From contig CAKOXU010000025.1 of the NCBI GenBank assembly GCA_934130235.1, positions 1 through 11,824 on the forward strand: 11,824 bases of DNA, given 5' to 3'. The DNA is from an uncultured Bacilli bacterium. GTDB taxonomy: Bacteria; Bacillota_I; Bacilli_A; RF39; UBA660. The position numbers and the translations under genes are program-made. Within the stretch, counting starts at the first letter, position 1. Every line of letters begins with the position of its first letter. A model generated the notes under the pieces. That model worked only from the letters and a program-made list of their open reading frames with translations, was not told the origin of the DNA and did no database searches. This document shows, in pieces, positions 5,237-11,824 of the stretch.

Positions 5237-6652
5237 TAATCCAAAGATATCGTATCTCATTTTAACCTTTTGCTTTACTTGCCATGCAGTATAATCCGAT
5301 TGTTCACATATTGTAGTTTTAGATTCGTCACTACATGGTTTCGATTTGCAAACTGCTTTATTATCACAATAATTTTGATCATTATAAACTATTTTTAATG
5401 AATAACATCCACCCGATCCGGCACTTCCGGGATATATTCTGTATTCACCTAAAAACGAATATGCAGATTGCATTCCGGAAAAAGTACCAGGTAATCCATA
5501 TCCCAATGAATCACATCCAGCAGCTAATCTCGCATTGTATTTTCCCGTTATATTAGCATCAAGACTTCCGCCAGGATTGTATTTTTTTAAAGTTGCGGCA
5601 TAGCCTTTAATACCCTCCGCTAATGAAGAATATACATCACCAGATGCACAACCTTTACCATTAGATATATTAAGCCCCCAATAATTATGTGTATACTGAC
5701 ATTCAGGTGATAAATACCAACTTTGCTCACTACCAGCTGTAACAACAACAAGTTCCGGATTAACGCCAGCTTCTTTTGAAACGTCATATATTTCCTCTGC
5801 ATGATCAGCAAAATTTGTTTTAAATGCACTATTATTTGAACGAGTTGCATAATCATTCATTTTTGAAACAAACTCAGATTTACTAAGCGTAGTCTCTATT
5901 ATAGAAAAACTATCTCCACTACCATAAGACATTGGTCTAGGATTATTTGGATCAACATAATCAAGTGGATCAATTTTAACATTATTAGAATCTCTCATTT
6001 CAAAATGAAGATGTACACCTGTTGACCTACCACTTGTTCCTACCTTGCCTATAACTTGCCCTTGTTCAACTGTTTCACCACTTTTAACAGTTATACTGCC
6101 AGCATACATATGAGCATATATAGTAACCGTTCCATCTGTATGTCTAATTTTAACAAAATTACCATACCCGCCACCATCATTAGACTGCAATGATCCAGTA
6201 CCAAATTGTACTTGATCCATAGAAGCAGGATATTCAACAGTTCCAGATTTAGAAGCAATTACATTTGTTGTACCAGCTGATGTGCCGGGTGCTATATCAA
6301 GAGCACCATGTCCGTTGTCGTGTATACCAGCTTCTGTAGAACCAAAATATGAAGTTATGTTATAAGTAGCAGGTGTACCTTTTGCAAATAATTTACCATT
6401 TATTTCTTCAGTTTCATCACTACCTATTGGCCACCAATATTGAGAACTAGATGAATTAATTGGCTGTACCTCAGTAATGTACTTAGTTCCAGCAAAATAT
6501 TCATATTGTTCTTTTAATTCGTAAATTTCGTTAATATCATTGGCAATTTTAGACTTATTTTCTTGTTTTACATATTCATATGCAAAAACACTTGAACTAT
6601 TATAAATAAATAATATAAATATTAATATAAACTTATTTATTTTGCCAATCAT
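5234..6652 (-). CDS. Secreted two-domain cell-wall hydrolase (M23 peptidase plus glucosaminidase-like)
   Basis: This 472-residue exported protein probably opens the peptidoglycan for the transfer apparatus. A signal peptide (1-24) ends in SVFA before YEY. The M23/LytM endopeptidase domain (about 95-232) has all metal and catalytic positions: H115 and D119 (HGALD), H181 (YAHMY) and H214-L-H216. After a linker, residues 255-400 look like a lysozyme-superfamily, GH73-type domain: GVNPELVVVTAGSEQSW with candidate acid E309, then NYWGLN (323-328) and AEGIKGYAATL. The tail (401-472) is Cys-rich (C416, C429, C435, C440, C449); with C318, C335 and C380 this makes eight Cys, all in the C-terminal half. 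CwlT of Tn916-type elements joins a muramidase and an NlpC/P60 peptidase; here the order is reversed and the peptidase family differs. ATG 6652 follows GGAGGAG. GC is clearly higher than in its neighbours (25 of 60 in 5401-5460). M23 is sure; the second domain is likely. Confidence 0.9.
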   Translation of the reverse strand: MIGKINKFILIFILFIYNSSSVFAYEYVKQENKSKIANDINEIYELKEQYEYFAGTKYITEVQPINSSSSQYWWPIGSDETEEINGKLFAKGTPATYNITSYFGSTEAGIHDNGHGALDIAPGTSAGTTNVIASKSGTVEYPASMDQVQFGTGSLQSNDGGGYGNFVKIRHTDGTVTIYAHMYAGSITVKSGETVEQGQVIGKVGTSGRSTGVHLHFEMRDSNNVKIDPLDYVDPNNPRPMSYGSGDSFSIIETTLSKSEFVSKMNDYATRSNNSAFKTNFADHAEEIYDVSKEAGVNPELVVVTAGSEQSWYLSPECQYTHNYWGLNISNGKGCASGDVYSSLAEGIKGYAATLKKYNPGGSLDANITGKYNARLAAGCDSLGYGLPGTFSGMQSAYSFLGEYRIYPGSAGSGGCYSLKIVYNDQNYCDNKAVCKSKPCSDESKTTICEQSDYTAWQVKQKVKMRYDIFGL

Positions 6653-6664
6653 ATTACTCCTCCA

Positions 6665-7312
6665 TTAAATACTATTTGAACTTTTATGTTTACTATTTAT
6701 AATTATAAGTATAGTTATAGTCAAAATTATTACTATTATGCTAGCAATTACATAAGGTAATTTGCTAACTTCTCTTTCTTTTTTAAAATTAATCATTATT
6801 CTCTGATTAGAGTTTTTATCAAAACTCCATACGTACTTGTTTCCTTCAACTTTTGTTGCATTATGTTCGTTTACTTTATGTTTTGATACTACTTCAACCG
6901 TTATTTTATCTAAATATTCATAATATTCATAACACTTAAAATTAGACCCTGTGTCAATTAGAATATTTTCTTCACTTTCTTTAACCATCGGTTTTAAATA
7001 ACATTGGTTTAATATAGTTAATCCATCAGCATTCTCTAAATCAACTTTATCATTCATTTTTAACTGTAATAAATTATCTTTCTCTTTATATTTTACATTA
7101 TAAGTTCTTTCTTCAAAATCATCTTTTTCTAACATTGATTTCATCAACTCACGTAAAGACCATCCACTATCATTTACACTATCAAAATTAGCCTTATTAG
7201 TCTCAGTAAGCGTTACTTTTTCGCTTATACCATTATCTATATTTATTTTTACAGTTGCATCACAGCCAGATACTATTAAGCAAATAATAATTATTAATAA
7301 CTTTTTTTTCAT
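6665..7312 (-). CDS. Lipoprotein with a C-terminal membrane helix
   Basis: This 215-residue protein has a lipoprotein signal: Lys-rich head, hydrophobic core and lipobox VSGC with C17 as the lipidated residue. The mature part begins with a strand-like segment (about 20-36). Two further Cys (C104, C127) could form a disulfide in the extracellular domain. A second hydrophobic segment (about 185-206) and a short basic tail (KHK) near the end would anchor the C-terminus, so the protein would be held to the membrane at both ends. The start resembles LppM/DUF3153-like lipoproteins, but only loosely. It lies between the two wall-active proteins of the operon and is probably an accessory of the transfer apparatus. 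ATG 7312 follows TAGGTGATAAT, which overlaps the stop of the gene before. Topology is well supported; function is not recognised. Confidence 0.8.
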   Translation of the reverse strand: MKKKLLIIIICLIVSGCDATVKINIDNGISEKVTLTETNKANFDSVNDSGWSLRELMKSMLEKDDFEERTYNVKYKEKDNLLQLKMNDKVDLENADGLTILNQCYLKPMVKESEENILIDTGSNFKCYEYYEYLDKITVEVVSKHKVNEHNATKVEGNKYVWSFDKNSNQRIMINFKKEREVSKLPYVIASIIVIILTITILIIINSKHKSSNSI

Positions 7313-7323
7313 ATTATCACCTA
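7310..7323 (-). promoter_or_regulatory. Stop codon overlapping the ribosome binding site of the lipoprotein
   Basis: TAGGTGATAATATG contains the TAG stop (7323 to 7321) of the C39-like protein, the Shine-Dalgarno core and the ATG of the lipoprotein. It matches the site before the 168-residue protein almost base for base. Confidence 0.7.
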
Positions 7324-9162
7324 ATCTTCTTTTACATACACTCTTAATTGCTTTACTTGTTTTAATGCAGAATCCAATGTTGTATTAGATAAACTAGTAG
7401 GGTCTTGAACCTTTATTACACCATTCTCTGCTGACAAATAGGCAACATGGTGCTGCGTTCCTGAAGTTGTAGGAACACCATATATAGTAAAATAATAATT
7501 GCCCCCAGTATATGAATTAATTTTTTCTATTATTTGATTATTAGATAATCCTTTAACATCTATTTTAGTTACAAACTTAAAATTAGGTGCAATAGAAGAA
7601 TAATCTGAACTGGTAAGACTTCCATCTGAAGCAAATGTCATATTATTAGCAAACACACCTGGATCAAATTTATCCACTTTAAGAGTAGTTCCACTACGTG
7701 CAATTTGTATTGAAATAGACGTTACTAAACAACCAACACTACAAACTGTTTCATTTGAATTGCCAAGTTTAGTTTTACTATATGGCATTCCACATTGAGT
7801 CCATTTCTGCCATTCTCCACTTACTTCACCATTTGCAGAATTACTTGAGCCATTACTTTCAACTTTACTATTTTTTTTATAATTAGACATAGCATAAGAT
7901 TTATTTTTATTAAGATAATACTTCTTTTCAATAAACTCATTTAAAAATTCTTTGTACTTAGCATTATCAATTTGATATTCACCTTGTTCATTCTGAGATA
8001 CCATATGTTGTGCTAATACTTCTATATCATGAAAACTTGACTTGTTAGAGATTTTATAATCGGACCAATCATAATCATAATCCAATTCCATTACTTTACT
8101 ATAATCCTTTACAGAAGAAGCATTATGGTCATACTTATCTTTAAAGATTATACCATCTTCAGTGTTTGATTTAAACACTTCTATAACATCATCAGATTCT
8201 AAATATAAAGTAGACATCAACAAAGGCATGTCAAGTGAAACTCCTAATCTTTCATTATATCTCGTATAAATGTCATATAACTTAAAATAAAAATTGTATA
8301 CAACTTTCATATCATCTTCATCAACATCAAAAGCAGAATCGCCAAAAAACTCTTCTAGTTTTTCTAAATCAGATTCTTGGTATTTTCTTTTAATATACTT
8401 TTTGGTATTCATAACATAAAGCTTATTAGATGAAAACTTATTATTTAAATTTGAATAAATCACCAAATTATCTGTTCCAATATAACCTACCTCATTTGTT
8501 TTAGATGAAGCCTTATCAAGTTTTTCACCAGCATCTTGATCAGAAACAGCATCAGCATTTCCAAGTATTCGTGTTCTCATATAGGCAACTGGCGCTATTA
8601 AAAAGAAAACTATAAATACTAAAAGAGCAAATGCTCCTCCACCTACTATCAAAGCATACTTTACCTTTGGATTTGATATTAGTCCATTTCCCTCAACAGT
8701 TTCTATTTTTTCCTCATCTTTGTTTACAAATTTAGATAACTTATCAATTGCATTTAAAGCAGGAACCTTAGTTTTAGCTGCTTCTATTGCTTTTTGTCCA
8801 GCCTTGCTGTTAACTAAAGCATCAGAAGCAGGTTTTGGAATTCCTGCTTTTGTTAACGCTCCGCTAGCTAATTTATTAACCATTTGATTATTCCCTTTTT
8901 TGTTGGAATTCAAATTACTATTTTTTCTAGCATTTTCAATTTTACTCTTTTGTAATTCTTGTGCTTGATTCATCTTATTATCAGATGAATTACTTTTTTT
9001 GTTAGAAACAGCATCTCTAACGCTATCCGCAAAAGCTTTTTTCTGCTTTACACTATCTATTTTTTCTGCAAGGTTTTTATCAGATTTAGTGTTAATACTT
9101 TGATAATCAGGAACATATTCTATAGGTTCCGAATCTTCAAAAACAATTTCTTCTTCATCCAT
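7321..9162 (-). CDS. Membrane-anchored VirB1/TraG-like protein with C39-like cysteine peptidase domain
   Basis: This 613-residue protein has four parts. Residues 1-165 are acidic at the very start, then Lys/Asn/Ser-rich, and probably cytoplasmic. A single helix (about 168-195) crosses the membrane. Residues 225-420 hold a region with LGVSLDMPLLMSTLYLESD (306-324), reminiscent of the lysozyme/transglycosylase helix carrying the catalytic Glu; E322 is the candidate. After a Ser/Asn/Gly-rich linker (430-448), residues 449-613 resemble C39-like (papain-fold) peptidases: GCLVTS with C478 as nucleophile, HHVAYL with H571/H572, and QDPTS with D587. The layout matches TraG of pIP501-type systems (helix, SLT domain, CHAP domain), with a C39-like fold in place of CHAP. 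It would remodel peptidoglycan outside the membrane. ATG 9162 follows AGGAGG, seven bases away. It follows VirB4 by 18 bases. Not a VirB6: only one helix. The peptidase triad is a good guess; the lysozyme-like part is weaker. Confidence 0.82.
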   Translation of the reverse strand: MDEEEIVFEDSEPIEYVPDYQSINTKSDKNLAEKIDSVKQKKAFADSVRDAVSNKKSNSSDNKMNQAQELQKSKIENARKNSNLNSNKKGNNQMVNKLASGALTKAGIPKPASDALVNSKAGQKAIEAAKTKVPALNAIDKLSKFVNKDEEKIETVEGNGLISNPKVKYALIVGGGAFALLVFIVFFLIAPVAYMRTRILGNADAVSDQDAGEKLDKASSKTNEVGYIGTDNLVIYSNLNNKFSSNKLYVMNTKKYIKRKYQESDLEKLEEFFGDSAFDVDEDDMKVVYNFYFKLYDIYTRYNERLGVSLDMPLLMSTLYLESDDVIEVFKSNTEDGIIFKDKYDHNASSVKDYSKVMELDYDYDWSDYKISNKSSFHDIEVLAQHMVSQNEQGEYQIDNAKYKEFLNEFIEKKYYLNKNKSYAMSNYKKNSKVESNGSSNSANGEVSGEWQKWTQCGMPYSKTKLGNSNETVCSVGCLVTSISIQIARSGTTLKVDKFDPGVFANNMTFASDGSLTSSDYSSIAPNFKFVTKIDVKGLSNNQIIEKINSYTGGNYYFTIYGVPTTSGTQHHVAYLSAENGVIKVQDPTSLSNTTLDSALKQVKQLRVYVKED

Positions 9163-9180
9163 ATAAAAACCTCCTATCTA

Positions 9181-10965
9181 TTATAGGCCTCCGCCTGATC
9201 CAAATGAATCTAACTCTTCATCTGATACTATAATACTTATTCTCATACGTCTAGATCCACATATAAATAATGCTTCTCCTTGACCATATTGTTTAATACT
9301 ATCTTTTTCATTGTCATTCAAATCAATTAATTTAGCCAAATCATCAACTGCTTGCTTTTTTAATCCCATTACCAAATAATAAGAAGCGTTGTCAAATATA
9401 GCTTTACCTTGAGTAATAACTGAAGGATCACTAAAATCTGTAGGTTGCTGAGTTATTATAATAGTTCCTGTATTATATTTACGTGCACGTCTTTGAATCT
9501 GAGCCAAAAAGTCAGCACCAAGAGTATTTCCACCACTTAATAACACATGAGCTTCATCTACCATCATAACAGTATTAACACTACTATCAAGTGTTAGTCC
9601 CCAAGCATACTTTAATATATTAAAGAATAATGCATTTCTAATGTTTGTATCAGCATTCATAATCTCTTTAATATTGAATACTATAAAATTACTTTTTGGT
9701 TTTATAGTAGTATGTCCATCAAAATAATACTTTAACTCTCTTACTATAGGTCTTACCTTTATCTCTAATCTCTCTAATACATCTTTTTCTTGAGTTTTTT
9801 CAGGCATTGACAATATTCTACCTTTGATAGTAGCATACACATCTCTAAATGTTGGATAATCTTCACTCGTAAATTTAGAAAAGTCTGTATTAAAATCTAT
9901 TCCAAATCTTTTATAAGTCTCTTGCACAACTTCACTAAACATATTTACTACATCTTCTTCTATAGAAGGATCATAATACTTTAGAAAAGCCTTTATTGTT
10001 TGTAATGTTCTAGTAAGAACAGTATAACCCAATCCTTGTTTGATTTCCTCTTCATCAGCATCAACAACTACTTCAAGTGGATTTATCATACCATAAGCTC
10101 CACCTTTTCCTAAACTAATAAAATCTCCATCAAATGCCTTAGTCATTTCCTCTAGTTCACCTTCAGGATCAATTACAACAATTTGATTATTGTTCCTAAT
10201 ATGGCTTCTCAAAAGCAACTTAGCTGCAGTCGATTTACCACTTCCAGAAGTACCCAATAAGATCATATTAGCATTATTACGATTATGTTCCTTTCTTATT
10301 TGATATAAAAATTGATTAAATAAAATTACTCCTCCAGAAAAATCCATTCCAAGTAAAGTAGATAATCCCGGATCTTTAATACTATCAAATATAAAAGGAT
10401 ACATAGCAGCCATTGTTGGTGATGGAATTGGAGTTCCAATTCTATCTTCAATATCCTGCTTACCATATATTGGTAAAATAGATTTTAAAACTTTATCCTG
10501 CTCAAAACGCAACGGAATAGCTCTTAATTCCATAGCCTCCATATAATTTTTAACTTGTAATTTTTTTGCATCTAATTCTTCTTGAGTATTTGCTGTAATC
10601 ATTACATGCATTTGAAAATCATATACTTTAGATTGATTTGCTGCAAATTCTTGAATAAACATCTCCAAAGACTCATAATCTTGACGTATTCTTTCTTGAA
10701 TAGTCTTATCATTTTCATCTTGATATCTTTGTTTTAAGTCAGCAAGTTCCTTATTAAGCATCTTACTCATACTACTAAATGGCAAAGGTATATGTTTAAT
10801 AACTACCTTAATTCCTGCCATACTAGTTAAACTACTTAAATAGCCTGGATATATAAATTTAGGGTATGAAATAACCGTTAAGATACATGCATATTTATCA
10901 CTAATTATGAATTCACTTGATTTAAACTCCAATCCTTTTGGAGCTATTTGGCTTCTAACATCCAT
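9181..10965 (-). CDS. virB4: VirB4-family secretion ATPase
   Basis: This 594-residue protein is the conserved energy-supplying ATPase of type IV secretion, acting at the inner face of the membrane during channel assembly and substrate passage. Residues 1-190 are the VirB4 N-terminal region. The ATPase part shows Walker A GTSGSGKS (238-245; K244), then VVIDPEGE (263-270), Walker B VMMVDEAH (466-473; D470, E471), a QRRARKYNTG stretch (491-500) and TQQPTDF (505-511). No membrane helix is evident. It lacks the leading domain usual in about 800-residue Gram-positive VirB4 proteins; that domain seems to be the separate 181-residue gene just upstream. The two share one base in TAATG, so translation is probably coupled. 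In this frame a TAA lies eight codons before the ATG, so the reading frame is closed upstream. The family call is very sure. Confidence 0.95.
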   Translation of the reverse strand: MDVRSQIAPKGLEFKSSEFIISDKYACILTVISYPKFIYPGYLSSLTSMAGIKVVIKHIPLPFSSMSKMLNKELADLKQRYQDENDKTIQERIRQDYESLEMFIQEFAANQSKVYDFQMHVMITANTQEELDAKKLQVKNYMEAMELRAIPLRFEQDKVLKSILPIYGKQDIEDRIGTPIPSPTMAAMYPFIFDSIKDPGLSTLLGMDFSGGVILFNQFLYQIRKEHNRNNANMILLGTSGSGKSTAAKLLLRSHIRNNNQIVVIDPEGELEEMTKAFDGDFISLGKGGAYGMINPLEVVVDADEEEIKQGLGYTVLTRTLQTIKAFLKYYDPSIEEDVVNMFSEVVQETYKRFGIDFNTDFSKFTSEDYPTFRDVYATIKGRILSMPEKTQEKDVLERLEIKVRPIVRELKYYFDGHTTIKPKSNFIVFNIKEIMNADTNIRNALFFNILKYAWGLTLDSSVNTVMMVDEAHVLLSGGNTLGADFLAQIQRRARKYNTGTIIITQQPTDFSDPSVITQGKAIFDNASYYLVMGLKKQAVDDLAKLIDLNDNEKDSIKQYGQGEALFICGSRRMRISIIVSDEELDSFGSGGGL

Positions 10966-11510
10966 TATGCCAACACCGTCCCAAAATTAGTTGTTTGACC
11001 ACCATTTAAGAAATTATCTAAAATCATTCTCAAATCATCATTTGTAGTCTGAAAAGCAGTCAATCCTGCATTAGCAAAATTATTAATCAAGTTCCTTATC
11101 CTTTTCTGTAATAAATCAGTATCTTTATCTTTAAATAATATAAAATATTCAGTATCTACCACATTATTATTCATAAACATATTTGCTTTATTAATATCTT
11201 CCATAATTAGTTTTCTTTTTTTTGTATCCTGTGTTTGATTGTATAAAAGTTGCAATTGAGATAAATATACATTAATATCAACTGGTCTATCAGCAACTAT
11301 TAGCCAAAACTCATAATCAATAGCATTATAAGCATTCTTTAAATTCATGATAATTGCATTCTGAGTTTCTGGTGATGAAATAAAAATATTTCTTGGCATT
11401 ATTTTAATTCCAGTAACTTTTTGATTATTATCCAAAACAATTACACCATTACTGATACTCTTAACAGGAACATCAGTATACTTACTTTTTTCTATCTTCG
11501 CCACTATCAA
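10965..11510 (-). CDS. Stand-alone VirB4 N-terminal-like (TrsD/TraC-like) domain protein
   Basis: This 181-residue soluble protein has no helix or signal. It begins with a strand-rich part (PVKSISNGVIVLDNNQKV, about 15-32) and continues in the pattern seen at the front of long VirB4/TraC proteins: residues around 65-90 (DYEFWLIVADRPVDINVYLSQL overall), then TEYFILF (120-126) and a closing helix of the LRMILDNFL kind. Together with the next product it totals 775 residues, close to one ordinary long VirB4. Staphylococcal pSK41/pGO1-type systems also have a small protein before the VirB4 homologue, so the split may be ancestral. The start is TTG at 11510, chosen because AAGGG lies eight bases upstream; GTG at 11504 is an alternative. 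It overlaps the PrgI-like gene by 29 bases and the VirB4 gene by one base. It probably binds VirB4 or takes its place at the channel base. The domain call is likely, not certain. Confidence 0.8.
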   Translation of the reverse strand: MIVAKIEKSKYTDVPVKSISNGVIVLDNNQKVTGIKIMPRNIFISSPETQNAIIMNLKNAYNAIDYEFWLIVADRPVDINVYLSQLQLLYNQTQDTKKRKLIMEDINKANMFMNNNVVDTEYFILFKDKDTDLLQKRIRNLINNFANAGLTAFQTTNDDLRMILDNFLNGGQTTNFGTVLA

Positions 11511-11805
11511 AACACCAACCCTTCCATATATATTTTTGCCTAGTAGTATAAAACTCCCATGCCTCTTTCAATACCGTCCTAACGTTATGATAATTAGGAA
11601 TAGGCATTACAAGAAATCCTGTAATTAATCCTGGTGATATAGCAAGAATAGCTACCCAGAATTGATCAACCGGTAGGAACATGAGTAGCAAAAACGAAAT
11701 TGCTACTCCAGTCCCAAATAAAACTAAATCTACAGTATTAAATACATTAAATATTAACATACTCTTTTTAGAATTAGCCGGTATTAAATATCCATTTCCA
11801 TTCAT
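11482..11805 (-). CDS. PrgI/VirB3-like inner-membrane protein of the secretion channel
   Basis: This 107-residue protein has a polar 20-residue head, two membrane helices (about 25-44 and 48-67) as a hairpin, and a basic-aromatic tail with YHNVRTVLKEAWEFY (72-86) and YIWKGW (92-97). Two close helices then a conserved cytoplasmic tail is the VirB3/PrgI/TrsC layout, and such genes stand directly before virB4, as here. The protein would sit in the inner membrane and link VirB4 to the channel. ATG 11805 follows AGGGTGTGAT. The gene's last 29 bases are shared with the next gene, whose ribosome binding site lies inside it. Only 19 bases precede it in the window, so the operon promoter and any VirB6 or relaxase genes are beyond the edge. 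Recognition rests on size, topology and position more than on sequence identity. Confidence 0.78.
   Translation of the reverse strand: MNGNGYLIPANSKKSMLIFNVFNTVDLVLFGTGVAISFLLLMFLPVDQFWVAILAISPGLITGFLVMPIPNYHNVRTVLKEAWEFYTTRQKYIWKGWCFDSGEDRKK
11508..11526 (-). promoter_or_regulatory. Ribosome binding site supporting a TTG start
   Basis: GGAAGGG lies upstream of TTG 11510 with about eight bases between AAGGG and the codon. No ATG is available in this frame at the right place. This site lies inside the end of the PrgI-like coding region. The GTG two codons later (11504) would have a spacing of about 14, so TTG is preferred. Confidence 0.55.
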
Positions 11806-11824
11806 TTAGTATCACACCCTTTTT

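Noticed and set aside
5335..5856. Frames at 5335-5556 (plus) and 5620-5856 (minus) within the wall-hydrolase gene
   Set aside because: Both are out of frame with a well-supported enzyme whose catalytic motifs run through the area; their sequences look random.
7321..9162. Assignment of the 613-residue protein as VirB6
   Set aside because: VirB6-type proteins have many membrane helices; this one has a single helix and an enzyme-like C-terminus.
10963..10985. A frameshift or sequencing error splitting VirB4
   Set aside because: The stop and start form a clean TAATG coupling, the ATPase frame is closed by a TAA eight codons upstream, and similar split layouts exist. Kept as an open test in the findings.
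1..11824. TGA read as tryptophan, as in Mycoplasma relatives
   Set aside because: All genes are full length with TGA as stop and the Trp codons checked are TGG; absence of TGA stops is explained by low GC and small sample.
1..11824. tRNA, rRNA, CRISPR array, insertion sequence or attachment repeats
   Set aside because: I searched by eye and found no cloverleaf, spaced repeats, transposase or paired direct repeats.

Overview
The window is a strongly AT-rich stretch in which every supported gene lies on the minus strand, so transcription runs from high to low coordinates. The standard bacterial code fits: Trp is TGG and no gene needs TGA read through. Stops are TAA (8 of 12 complete genes) or TAG (4 of 12). 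Shine-Dalgarno sites are strong and often of the form AGGTGAT placed very close to the ATG. Low GC, the lipoprotein and the Gram-positive-type secretion genes point to a Bacillota/Bacilli-like organism, possibly an uncultured gut lineage. That placement is inference. No rRNA, tRNA, CRISPR array, transposase, integrase or relaxase is visible.

Region 1 (11824 to 2120) is a tightly packed run of nine genes that I read as one operon for a Gram-positive-type type IV secretion (conjugation) machine. In transcription order it encodes: a two-helix PrgI/VirB3-like protein; a separate protein matching the N-terminal domain of VirB4; the main VirB4 ATPase; a membrane-anchored protein with a lysozyme-like middle and a C39-like cysteine peptidase end (TraG/VirB1-like layout); a lipoprotein; a secreted M23 plus glucosaminidase-like wall hydrolase with a Cys-rich tail; two small single-pass proteins that may be VirB8/NTF2-like; and the VirD4/TraG-type coupling ATPase. 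Junctions are overlaps or gaps of 8 to 18 bases. In four of them a TAG stop is embedded in the next gene's Shine-Dalgarno site. VirB6 and relaxase genes are not here and could lie upstream of the right edge.

Region 2 (2119 to 1748) holds a one-domain rhodanese gene. Its start codon sits inside an 18-pair hairpin that is fully paired only in the minus-strand RNA, with the Shine-Dalgarno site in the loop. An AT-rich terminator-like hairpin overlaps the end of the gene.

Region 3 (1747 to 1) looks like ordinary chromosome: rmuC, whose start is best placed at 1708; a YjdF/DUF2238-like membrane protein overlapping it by 26 bases; a terminator whose T-tract is the spacer of a good promoter; and the first 18 codons of another membrane or exported protein running off the left edge.

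The probable working model is as follows. The two ATPases power substrate transfer. The PrgI-like and VirB8-like proteins help build the membrane channel. Three envelope proteins open or brace the cell wall. The downstream rhodanese, rmuC and membrane genes seem unrelated to transfer, so the left end of the secretion locus lies around 2100.
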